Positions 1-6,014 are shown, counted from the stretch's first letter. The stretch is 11,813 nt of DNA from Candidatus Methanocomedens sp. (GCA_013374385.1 QBUR01000176.1:1-11813), one strand, 5' to 3'. The notes: generated from the letters alone by a model not told the origin. Translations and numbers: made by a program.

Positions 1-25
1 AATAAGTGTAACCAGAAAATAATAA

Positions 26-334
26 AAAGTCTCGAAAATACGAGACAAAAAGATAAAGAAAAATGCTGCCCTCGAAGTTATCAAATGTTTTCAAACTGAT
101 AGTGATAATTTCCAATGGATAATGTTGCAATCTGATATTATCGAATCAGCTTCACAATTGTTAATGAAATATGGCAACCGTGGTTTAAGAACTCTAGATT
201 CACTACAATTAGCAACAGCTTTAACTTTGAGAGATGAGAAATGTGTTTTTCTTACCGCTGATAAGTTATTGAATACATTTTTAAAGATGAACTGCTTAAC
301 GTTTTGTAATAATTACTTAAATCACAGAAGATAA
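26..334 (+). pseudogene. C-terminal remnant of a VapC-like PIN-domain toxin
   Basis: The readable frame gives about 102 residues, the last 70 of them after an ATG at 122. The segment GLRTLDSLQLATAL followed by CVFLTADKLL is the typical C-terminal half of VapC-type PIN ribonucleases: a conserved Asp in the R-T-L-D helix and the T-A-D strand-end Asp of the active site. The N-terminal half, which carries the first catalytic Asp, is absent. In-frame codons 20-22 and 23-25 are two consecutive stops, with a plausible PIN-like frame continuing on both sides, so this looks like a decayed gene rather than a short functional one. No VapB-like antitoxin is visible inside the window, but one could lie to the left of base 1. 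Base composition is AT-rich, unlike the MATE gene that follows. A real gene starting at the ATG at 122 is less likely, because that product would lack half the fold. Confidence 0.6.
29..46. repeat. Perfect 6-bp inverted repeat (small hairpin)
   Basis: GTCTCG (29-34) and CGAGAC (41-46) are perfect reverse complements separated by AAAATA. The repeat lies just after two in-frame stop codons within the PIN remnant, with A-runs on both sides. It may be chance or a scar of an insertion or deletion. No function is assigned. Confidence 0.4.
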
Positions 335-403
335 AATAAAACTTCGCTCTCGAATTACTTTCTGGAAATTTAATTTTTAATACAGAAACTACCCCCAGAA
401 TAC

Positions 404-410
404 CTTTATC
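404..410 (+). promoter_or_regulatory. Possible TATA box for the MATE gene
   Basis: CTTTATC lies about 37 bp before the TTG start, inside an unusually C-rich stretch (about 391-436). An archaeal start site about 25 bp downstream would leave a leader of roughly 10 nt. Another AT-rich candidate, TTTAATTTTTAATA near 369-382, would give a longer leader. Weak evidence. Confidence 0.25.
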
Positions 411-443
411 CCCAATCCCCCCCTCTAACCAGCCCGAGAACAC

Positions 444-1808
444 TTGACATCCACCACCAAAAAACCCCTACTTATCGAAGGACCAGTCGCAAAAACCCTT
501 TTCAACCTGACCATACCTATGATAATCGGGATGGTCGGCATGGTCGCATTCAACCTTGCAGATACCTTTTTTGTCGGGCAACTGGGCACTCAGGAACTGG
601 CAGCCCTTAGCTTCACCTTTCCAATAATAATGGTAATCGGTAGCCTGGCAATGGGCATAGGAACCGGAGCCTCAGCCGTCATCTCACAGGCTATCGGCAG
701 GGGCGACCACCATAAAGTGAAGCGGCTCACAACAGACAGCCTTATCCTGTCGTTCCTGCTGGTCGCATTCTTTGTGCTTTTCGGGATGATGACCATCGAC
801 CCCCTCTTCAGCCTCCTCGGTGCAGAGCCCGAGATAATACCCCTGGTACGAGAATACATGGTCATCTGGTATCCAGGTGTGCTATTTCTCATAATCCCCA
901 TGGTAGGGAACAGTGCCATTCGCGCTACAGGTGATACCAAAACGCCCAGCGCCATAATGCTCGTGGCAGTGGCTGTAAATATCGTACTCGACCCCCTGTT
1001 GATATTTGGACTCGGTCCCTTCCCCATGCTGGGACTCGCAGGAGCAGCCATTGCTACTGTTGTTTCAAGAGCAATTACTCTGGTCGTCGCCCTGTGGGTA
1101 CTCTACTATCGTGACAGGATGATGACATTTGAACTGCCTTCCCAAAAAGAAGTAATCGATTCATGGAAAAGCATCCTGAACATCGGGCTGCCGGTTGCCG
1201 GGACCAGACTGCTCATCCCCATTTCCATGGGTGTTATCTACGCCCTCGTTGCATCCTACGGCCATGAAGCAGTGGCGGCTTTTGGTGTGGGTATCCGCAT
1301 TGAGTTCTTTGCTATGACCGTGGTCTTTGCCTTATCAACGGTCATCGGGCCGTTCGTAGGCCAGAACTGGGGTGCCCACCAGTTCGACCGGGTGGTCCAG
1401 GGAGTCAGGTACAGCAACATTTTCTCACTGGTCTGGGGTGTGGCAATGTTCGCCATTCTTGCACTGGCATCCAGGCCAATTGCCTCGTTGTTCAATGACG
1501 ACCCGCAGGTAATATCTATAATTATGCTCTTTTTGTGGATAGTCCCTGTAGGGTATGCCTTATTCGGGGTTTTCCTGATATCTACAATGGTATTGAACGT
1601 CTTGAATAAACCGTTTCCTGCCGCAGTCCTCATGGTGATACAGATGTTCGGCCTGTATATTCCCCTGGCTTGTGTGGGGTCATACCTGTTCGGTCTGCAA
1701 GGGATTTTTGGTGCAATAGTGGTGGCATATTCATTGAGTGGAATTGCATCTCATTTCGTGCTTAAGAGAGTGCTGGCAATCGGGGCTGAACATCAAAGAG
1801 ACCAGTAG
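444..1808 (+). CDS. MATE-family multidrug/cation efflux transporter
   Basis: This 454-aa, very hydrophobic protein has the usual MATE length, for about 12 transmembrane helices in two homologous halves. Family marks are the N-terminal EGP-x4-LFNLTIPMIIG helix, NLADTFFVGQLG (37-48), the ATGDTKTP loop (161-168), NIVLDPLLIFGLG (179-191) and, at the matching place in the second half, the GQNWGAHQFDR loop (306-316). MATE proteins sit in the cytoplasmic membrane and expel drugs or organic cations in exchange for Na+ or H+. The substrate cannot be read here. The start is TTG at 444: an in-frame stop lies at 426-428, no ATG precedes the conserved N-terminal helix, and the next Met (residue 26) would cut into helix 1. 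No clear Shine-Dalgarno is visible. The gene is more GC-rich than the flanking PIN remnant. It stands alone, 35 bp before the next gene. Confidence 0.93.
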   Translation: MTSTTKKPLLIEGPVAKTLFNLTIPMIIGMVGMVAFNLADTFFVGQLGTQELAALSFTFPIIMVIGSLAMGIGTGASAVISQAIGRGDHHKVKRLTTDSLILSFLLVAFFVLFGMMTIDPLFSLLGAEPEIIPLVREYMVIWYPGVLFLIIPMVGNSAIRATGDTKTPSAIMLVAVAVNIVLDPLLIFGLGPFPMLGLAGAAIATVVSRAITLVVALWVLYYRDRMMTFELPSQKEVIDSWKSILNIGLPVAGTRLLIPISMGVIYALVASYGHEAVAAFGVGIRIEFFAMTVVFALSTVIGPFVGQNWGAHQFDRVVQGVRYSNIFSLVWGVAMFAILALASRPIASLFNDDPQVISIIMLFLWIVPVGYALFGVFLISTMVLNVLNKPFPAAVLMVIQMFGLYIPLACVGSYLFGLQGIFGAIVVAYSLSGIASHFVLKRVLAIGAEHQRDQ

Positions 1809-1813
1809 CCACA

Positions 1814-1819
1814 TTTATA
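1814..1819 (+). promoter_or_regulatory. TATA box, probable leaderless promoter of the PIN gene
   Basis: TTTATA is centred about 28 bp before the ATG at 1844, so transcription would begin at or within a few bases of the start codon. There is no Shine-Dalgarno before that ATG, which agrees with a leaderless mRNA. Confidence 0.45.
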
Positions 1820-1843
1820 CTGGTTCAATACAAATTACATTTC

Positions 1844-2419
1844 ATGCCTCACAGCACCATTGAGAGCGTACTGTTCGACACATCATTTTTATTGAACGAC
1901 TCACCAGATGTGGATAATATTATCAAGATACTGCGCAGGGACCGGGTATCATGCTATATTTCCCGCACAATCCAGAGTGAAATGGATAACCTGTATTATG
2001 TGGGCAGGATATCCAAACAAAAATACACCAAGGGTCTTGCCAGGTGTAGAAAAGCAAGGGCCAGTCTTCTGGACGGCGGCCGCAACTTTCTGAAAGGTAG
2101 CATGACCCAGGAGTGCACAGTGTCTATGACGCAGGAACACGGCACAGCACCAGGTGATGTGCACAACGATTGCAGTATACTCACCTCCAGCCTTTATAAT
2201 TATATAGACTTGATACTGTCAGAGGATTTCCATTTCACGTCAAAACACACAGACAAGGTAGTAGATTCAGTAATTGATATGACCTGTGAGAGGTTCGATA
2301 AATTGTGTGGTGGGGACATCATGCTGCTGAATAAAGATGGTTTCCTGGCAGCCTATAAGGACGGACAGGTCGACCTTGAAGTGGTGGAAGCCATGAAACA
2401 GGATGTTAGGAAGGGGTAG
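1844..2419 (+). CDS. Stand-alone PIN-domain (putative ribonuclease) protein
   Basis: This 191-aa protein begins with VLFDTSFLL, the first strand of a PIN domain with its catalytic Asp (D12). E46 in SEMDNL, D109 in HNDCSIL and D128 in LSEDFHF complete the four-acid set expected of a PIN metal site. PIN proteins are Mg2+/Mn2+-dependent RNases that act as VapC toxins or in RNA processing. At 191 aa it is longer than typical VapC toxins (about 130 aa). No antitoxin-like small gene sits directly upstream, so a processing or housekeeping role is as likely as a toxin role. The middle section (about 50-105) is basic and cysteine-containing (RCRKAR). About 40 residues follow the last motif and may be an extra C-terminal helix pair. 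RNA target unknown. Confidence 0.75.
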   Translation: MPHSTIESVLFDTSFLLNDSPDVDNIIKILRRDRVSCYISRTIQSEMDNLYYVGRISKQKYTKGLARCRKARASLLDGGRNFLKGSMTQECTVSMTQEHGTAPGDVHNDCSILTSSLYNYIDLILSEDFHFTSKHTDKVVDSVIDMTCERFDKLCGGDIMLLNKDGFLAAYKDGQVDLEVVEAMKQDVRKG

Positions 2420-2474
2420 AAGGTGTTGAAACAGGGCAATAAATAATCTTCATTCATTTGGAGACTCAATATAT

Positions 2475-2560
2475 CGATACCACAATAATACGACCGCACC
2501 GGAGGGACGAGCAAGGCAAAAATAGGGGGTGTACGGTGTTGCGGTATTATTGAGGAATCG
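2475..2560. repeat. Long imperfect inverted repeat / hairpin of unknown function
   Basis: The arms 2475-2491 and 2544-2560 are reverse complements at 15 of 17 positions. Inside them, ACCGC (2493-2497) can pair with GCGGT (2541-2545), and ACC (2498-2500) with GGT (2535-2537), with small bulges. The result is a near-continuous stem of over 20 bp closing a purine-rich loop of about 34 nt (2501-2534, containing GGAGGG). It lies between the PIN gene and the relB promoter. No ORF or T-run explains it. It could be a small RNA, a mini inverted-repeat element or an attenuating structure. No clear target duplication flanks it. Confidence 0.6.
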
Positions 2561-2569
2561 GGAGGTACA

Positions 2570-2577
2570 TTTAAATA
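2570..2577 (+). promoter_or_regulatory. TATA box of the relB-relE operon
   Basis: TTTAAATA is preceded by the purine-rich GGGAGGTAC, suitable as a BRE, and is centred about 26 bp before the ATG at 2600. This is the expected spacing for a leaderless transcript. Toxin-antitoxin promoters are usually bound by the antitoxin, and the hairpin arm ending at 2560 adjoins this promoter. Confidence 0.5.
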
Positions 2578-2599
2578 AGTACAAGATTAACTTCCTAAT

Positions 2600-2797
2600 A
2601 TGCCTGAAGTGATTGACTCAAAAGAAATAAGATATGAATTAAGGGCAATAAAAGATGACCTTGATTTCATTAAGAGTCATATGATTGATGTAGATTCAAT
2701 TATGACTGAAGATGATTATATTTCTTTGAATGAGTACAGAAATGAAAAAGAGTCTGGCAAGCTTATTTCTCATGAGGAACTCAAAAGAGAAATGTGA
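2600..2797 (+). CDS. RelB-like antitoxin, intact
   Basis: This 65-aa acidic protein is of the kind that precedes archaeal RelE toxins. An N-terminal helical part (SKEIRYELRAIKDDLDFIKSHM) is followed by a short acidic stretch and then LNEYRNEKESGKLISHEELKREM, the C-terminal helix that usually wraps the toxin. In the family, RelB neutralises RelE in the cytoplasm and represses the operon. The relE start follows after 5 bp, and GTGAT overlapping the relB stop may serve as its Shine-Dalgarno. The frame is undamaged even though the partner toxin is broken, so it may be a relic, still autoregulate, or protect against a related toxin elsewhere. The family call rests on sequence character plus the relE fragments downstream. 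Confidence 0.75.
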   Translation: MPEVIDSKEIRYELRAIKDDLDFIKSHMIDVDSIMTEDDYISLNEYRNEKESGKLISHEELKREM

Positions 2798-2882
2798 TTG
2801 TAATGTTTGACATTCAATATTCCAGGCAAGCTGTCAAGTTCCTAAAATACCTGGATAAGACTCTTGTTTCCAGAATCCTTAC

Positions 2883-2886
2883 TAAG
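2883..2886 (+). repeat. Left target-site duplication TAAG
   Basis: TAAG directly precedes the left inverted repeat and recurs at 3035-3038 directly after the right one. In the uninterrupted relE, one TAAG contributes the Lys28 codon. Confidence 0.8.
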
Positions 2887-3034
2887 CAGGCTGTCCCAAA
2901 ACTAATTTGAATTATACAAATAAACTATATTTTATCACAATTGGGTGACTATTTTCAAATGTGAAGTGTTTTTTACCCATATAGGATAAAATGCGTGGGG
3001 TTTGTACACATGTTTTGAGTTTTGGGACAGCCTG
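2887..3034. mobile_element. MITE (148-bp non-autonomous inverted-repeat element)
   Basis: The ends are perfect 17-bp inverted repeats: CAGGCTGTCCCAAAACT (2887-2903) and its reverse complement (3018-3034). TAAG directly flanks both ends (2883-2886 and 3035-3038). The 148-bp body is AT-rich and too small for a transposase. It contains lesser inverted repeats (TCACA 2935-2939 with TGTGA 2960-2964; TGGGT 2942-2946 with ACCCA 2975-2979), so the whole unit can fold. The ends have the form of DDE-transposase inverted repeats. The parent IS family cannot be assigned from this window, and no autonomous copy is present here. It must have been mobilised in trans. Confidence 0.9.
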
Positions 3035-3038
3035 TAAG
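3035..3038 (+). repeat. Right target-site duplication TAAG
   Basis: Second copy of the 4-bp duplication. The relE frame resumes at base 3039, immediately after it. Confidence 0.8.
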
Positions 3039-3223
3039 ATTGAAAAGCTAAAACATGACCCGATTTCACATGATTCCAAGATTGTTGAGGGGTATAGTGA
3101 GAAATTATTTAGGGTTAGGGTTGGGGACTACAGGATCTTATATGAAGTTGACTACAATGGCAATTTAATCGGTATTATCAAGATAGACAAGCGGTCACGG
3201 GTTTATTGACATAATTGTTGTAC

Positions 3224-3243
3224 AAAAAATTATTCGATTTTTT
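3224..3243. terminator. Bidirectional A/T-tract terminator between convergent genes
   Basis: AAAAAA (3224-3229) and TTTTTT (3238-3243) are mirror partners across ATTCG-containing DNA, so each strand carries a T-run just past a gene end. They serve the relE remnant on the plus strand and, with the T-runs near 3281-3293 inverted, mtnA on the minus strand. Euryarchaeal termination usually relies on such T-tracts. No experimental support. Confidence 0.45.
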
Positions 3244-3292
3244 ATATTGCACACAGAATATTATTACCATTCTAAATGTCTCTTTTGTGTTT

Positions 3293-4318
3293 TCATAAAA
3301 GAAACCTCACTTCATCCAATAAAAACGGCGGCGTAAACACCCCATTTTCGGTGATGATTGCAGTAACATTTTCCATTGGAGTAGCATCAAAGGCAGGGTT
3401 GTACACCTGGACATCAAGCGGAGCTATCTGCTTACCTGCCATAAACCGCAGTTCATCACCCTCCCGCAGTTCTATCTCCACTTCATCCTCCATCCTCTCA
3501 AAATCAAAAGTGGATACCGGTGCCGCCACACAGAATGGCACCCCGTGTTCCTTTGCCATGACACTGTGGGTATAAGTGCCTATCTTGTTAAATACTGCAT
3601 CCTGGGTGATACGGTCTGCACCCACAATAACGCTGTCCACTAATCCCTGCCGCATTACATGACCGCTCATGCTATCAGTTATAAGAGTAACAGGAATCTT
3701 GTCCTGCATCAATTCCCATGCAGTTATCCTACCGCCTTGATTTAGCGGCCTGGTTTCACATGCAATGACGCTTATATCCTTGCCCATCTCAACTGCACTG
3801 CGTATCACACCCAGGGCCGTACCCCAGTCCACGCAGGCCATCCGGCCCGCATTACAATGTGTGAGCACGGTATCACCGTCATTCAGGAGAGCGGCACCAT
3901 GAGCCCCCAGACGTTTGTTCAACTCAACATCCTCATCAGCTATGGCCTTTGCCTCCTGCAGTACAATCTTGCGTATCCCGTCAGTATCATACGCATCCCG
4001 GGCCGCATCCAGCACCCTGTCCACGCCCCAGGCCAGGTTTACTGCTGTGGGCCTGGTGGATTTGATTGTATCACCTGCGGCCTTTAGTTCGTCCAGTAGT
4101 GTTTCCATGGAATCAACACTACTGCGGCTGGCGGCCAGTGCAATCCCAAAACCTCCTGCCGCACCCAGTGCAGGCGCACCACGTACCCGAAGTGATTGTA
4201 TTGCTTCACACAGCGACCCGATATTATCACATGCGATCATCCTGTAATCGATAGGTAGCAGGGTCTGGTCAACCATGATTAGGGTCTCGTTTTCATCGTT
4301 CCAGTCAATGGTCCTCAT
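3293..4318 (-). CDS. mtnA: S-methyl-5-thioribose-1-phosphate isomerase
   Basis: This 341-aa member of the eIF2B/MtnA fold family converts 5-methylthioribose-1-phosphate to 5-methylthioribulose-1-phosphate in the cytoplasm, a step in salvage of SAM by-products. MtnA-specific signs are the start RTIDW..DE...LIMVDQTLLP, VRGAPALGAAGGFGIALA (45-62), the THCNAG motif with catalytic Cys155, ETRPLNQG (188-195) and VGADRI with catalytic Asp235. They match the Cys/Asp pair of bacterial MtnA and argue against a true eIF2B subunit. Ribose-1,5-bisphosphate isomerases of the archaeal AMP pathway are related, but lack this N-terminal extension. The start is supported by AAGGAG at 4324-4329 on this strand, 5 nt from the ATG. 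It lies 18 bp after the amidohydrolase stop and is the last gene of the leftward group. No other salvage enzyme is present in the window. Confidence 0.93.
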   Translation of the reverse strand: MRTIDWNDENETLIMVDQTLLPIDYRMIACDNIGSLCEAIQSLRVRGAPALGAAGGFGIALAASRSSVDSMETLLDELKAAGDTIKSTRPTAVNLAWGVDRVLDAARDAYDTDGIRKIVLQEAKAIADEDVELNKRLGAHGAALLNDGDTVLTHCNAGRMACVDWGTALGVIRSAVEMGKDISVIACETRPLNQGGRITAWELMQDKIPVTLITDSMSGHVMRQGLVDSVIVGADRITQDAVFNKIGTYTHSVMAKEHGVPFCVAAPVSTFDFERMEDEVEIELREGDELRFMAGKQIAPLDVQVYNPAFDATPMENVTAIITENGVFTPPFLLDEVRFLL

Positions 4319-4323
4319 TGTAA

Positions 4324-4329
4324 CTCCTT
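4324..4329 (-). promoter_or_regulatory. Shine-Dalgarno of mtnA
   Basis: Read on the minus strand the site is AAGGAG, within AAAAGGAGTT, 5 nt before the mtnA ATG. It fixes the start and is the strongest ribosome binding site in the window, which fits an operon-internal gene. Confidence 0.7.
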
Positions 4330-4336
4330 TTTAGAA

Positions 4337-5203
4337 CTAACTGATATCAACATTAAATAATCGTGCTGCATTGATGCCCAGTATCATATCCATATGTTTT
4401 TTACTAAATCCAAGGTTCCGTATATTATTGACTTCCTGCCCCTGGTCCCTGAATGGATAATCGGTACCGAAGATAACCTTATCAAAACCATGAGCTTCTA
4501 TCATCTCTTCCATGCGCTCCAACGTTATATGCTCATGTCCCGGCACCGGATACACGTAGGCAGTGTCCAGATAGATATTCTTACCCAGCAAATGGCACTC
4601 CACATCATCCCAGCAGCGGTGGCCGCCCAGATGGGCAGCTACTACTTTCAGGTCAGGGAAGGAGTCCAGTACCCTGGACAGACGGATGGGGGTGGTATGT
4701 ATCTCTCTGACCGGAACAACCTCGTCACCGGCATGGAACACCAGTACCATATCGTCACCAAGTGACTCATATATTCGAAACATCCTTTCCTCATCAGGAC
4801 AGAAGTGCTGGAACTCACTATGTAGTTTTAAGCCCTTAAGGCCCATATCCCGCATCCGTTGTATTTCGGTCTCAATGTCTGGATGATCAGGATGCATGGC
4901 TCCCAACCCTATGAGATTTGGATTGGACTTTGATACTTCAGATACCCAGGTATTGATAGTTTCCACCTGGTTTGGGCTGGTAGCTACCGATAACATCACC
5001 GATGCGTCCACATTCCCTGCATCCATACTGGATTGTATGCCCGAGACCGTAGCAGCACCGTAAGCACTGACCTCGTACTGCTGCTCAAGACCTGCAACTG
5101 CCTTCGAAGCTATCTTGTCAGGGAATATGTGAGCATGGGCGTCTATGATCATACAGATGTTATGATTACCCACATATTGATAAAATTGTTGAAAATCCTG
5201 CAT
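4337..5203 (-). CDS. Amidohydrolase-2 family metal-dependent hydrolase
   Basis: This is a TIM-barrel hydrolase of the PF04909 type, 288 aa from the first Met. Motifs in order are DAHAHIFPD (H23, H25 metal ligands), GLKGLKLHSEF (K126, H128), VFHAGD (H157), AAHLGGHR (H191) and FGTDYPFRD (D248). All expected metal ligands are present, so it should be active. The family hydrolyses or decarboxylates small amide or acid substrates; the substrate here cannot be read. Two starts are possible. ATG 5201-5203 lies one base after the upstream stop codon and suggests translational coupling. The internal Met18 (5150-5152) gives MIIDAHAH, where most relatives begin. Neither has a good Shine-Dalgarno. It lies between a membrane-protein gene and mtnA and is probably co-transcribed with both, so a link to methylthio-nucleoside or SAM by-product metabolism is a reasonable guess only. 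Confidence 0.85.
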   Translation of the reverse strand: MQDFQQFYQYVGNHNICMIIDAHAHIFPDKIASKAVAGLEQQYEVSAYGAATVSGIQSSMDAGNVDASVMLSVATSPNQVETINTWVSEVSKSNPNLIGLGAMHPDHPDIETEIQRMRDMGLKGLKLHSEFQHFCPDEERMFRIYESLGDDMVLVFHAGDEVVPVREIHTTPIRLSRVLDSFPDLKVVAAHLGGHRCWDDVECHLLGKNIYLDTAYVYPVPGHEHITLERMEEMIEAHGFDKVIFGTDYPFRDQGQEVNNIRNLGFSKKHMDMILGINAARLFNVDIS

Positions 5204-5204
5204 C

Positions 5205-6014
5205 TTATCGGCGGAGTTTGAAGTCAGGAATATCCAATGTTATGTCAGCTTTGATGTCCCTGCATGATAGGGGGAGTGCCAGCGCCCTGCCCGTCCTGAT
5301 AAGCAGGAGCAGTGTCAACCCGGCCAACAGGAATGCTAACAGCAGTAATGACCATGTTACAACCAACGGCAGGGCTATACCATACAAATATACAGTGCCC
5401 GAAATGAGACAGGCGACAGCCGGCAATGCGAGATACCTGAATGATGTACGAACTGTCCTGAACCTGAAAACCGCAGTAACATCCTTATTGACGTTGTGGT
5501 CGTGAAGAGAACGGGTCATATCATCAGGCAATTCTTTTCCCAGACACAGTGCAATCTTGAACAGAGTGTAGGGGATGAGGGGGTGTTTGCCCATATTTGC
5601 CAGATTATCACCGTACCCTTGCAGTCCTGTCAGGTCTTTTTCCATGAGGACTATCAATTCGTCCTTGAAGCCCTTGAGATCTTCATAGGCTGCGCAGACC
5701 AGGAGGGATAGCAGTATTAAAGGCTCACTACGCCCGGCCTGTACTGCGTTACGGCGAACTTGCTCTATCCTGTGCATGGGTATATCCATGTCCATAAGGT
5801 CGCCAGTCAGGTTTGCCACCTTGATGGTTGCAGCTGTCTGTCCAGTGCTTGCGCGCAATTGCTGGATGAATACGGGGTGCAAAAGGGCAAGCCTGCGGGC
5901 TGCTCGGTTGTGTTTGAGGAAGATGTTGATGATTGTGATCTTGAGAAGGACGAAGATGGTAAAGGTCAAAAGGAGAGTAAGGGAGGTTATGAAAGGTGAG
6001 GGGTACATGATCAT
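5205..6014 (-). CDS. Membrane protein of unknown function, three predicted helices
   Basis: I do not recognise this 269-aa protein. Hydrophobic segments are at about 8-33 (near the N-terminus, followed by basic KHNRAARR) and at 194-213 and 215-240 (a helical hairpin with a short turn). Between them lies a soluble stretch of about 150 residues with alternating helices and a conserved-looking HPLIPYTLFKIALCLGKELPDD section. The C-terminal 28 residues are polar. By the positive-inside rule, the central domain is probably cytoplasmic. There are two possible starts, Met1 (6012-6014) and Met3 (6006-6008), neither with a Shine-Dalgarno. AT-rich TATA-like sequence at 6034-6046 (minus strand) would give a short or absent leader. 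It is the first gene of the leftward group, and its stop is one base from the first possible amidohydrolase start. Confidence 0.75.
   Translation of the reverse strand: MIMYPSPFITSLTLLLTFTIFVLLKITIINIFLKHNRAARRLALLHPVFIQQLRASTGQTAATIKVANLTGDLMDMDIPMHRIEQVRRNAVQAGRSEPLILLSLLVCAAYEDLKGFKDELIVLMEKDLTGLQGYGDNLANMGKHPLIPYTLFKIALCLGKELPDDMTRSLHDHNVNKDVTAVFRFRTVRTSFRYLALPAVACLISGTVYLYGIALPLVVTWSLLLLAFLLAGLTLLLLIRTGRALALPLSCRDIKADITLDIPDFKLRR

Larger units (their letters stand above)
2803..3209 (+). pseudogene. RelE/ParE-family toxin gene interrupted by a MITE
   Basis: The frame from ATG 2803 reads MFDIQYSRQAVKFLKYLDKT up to K28 (codon 2884-2886), then enters inserted DNA and stops at TGA 2908-2910 after 35 codons. 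The same protein resumes at 3039 (IEKLKHDPISHDSK, then LFRVRVGDYRILYEVD and IKIDKRSRVY) and ends at 3207-3209. Deleting 2887-3038 joins codon 28 to codon 29 in frame and gives an 84-residue RelE, the normal family length. The C-terminal half keeps the basic and aromatic residues used for ribosome-dependent mRNA cleavage (R-V-G-D-Y-R and K-R-S-R-x-Y). The insert of 152 bp is not a multiple of three and brings in a stop, so normal toxin cannot be made. Loss looks recent, because the rest of the frame carries no other lesion. Confidence 0.88.

Noticed and set aside
252..443. Minus-strand 63-aa ORF over the PIN remnant and MATE leader
   Set aside because: It overlaps the recognisable PIN frame, has no start signals or family-like features, and its composition follows the C-rich leader.
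590..1633. Long minus-strand ORFs antisense to the MATE gene
   Set aside because: Their sequences are low-complexity shadows of the MATE codons. The plus-strand frame carries clear family motifs.
2475..2560. The hairpin as an intrinsic terminator of the PIN gene
   Set aside because: No T-run follows the right arm. The loop is large, and archaeal termination does not normally use such stems.
2475..2560. The hairpin as a second MITE
   Set aside because: No flanking direct repeat could be found and the ends do not resemble the 2887-3034 element, so it is left as an unexplained repeat.
3915..4247. 110-aa plus-strand Ser/Ala-rich ORF inside mtnA
   Set aside because: It is antisense to conserved MtnA segments and has no ribosome binding site.
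3293..4318. Translation initiation factor 2B subunit for this ORF
   Set aside because: The N-terminal RTIDW/DQTLLP segment, the THCNAG Cys155 and the GADRI Asp235 are those of the MtnA isomerase.
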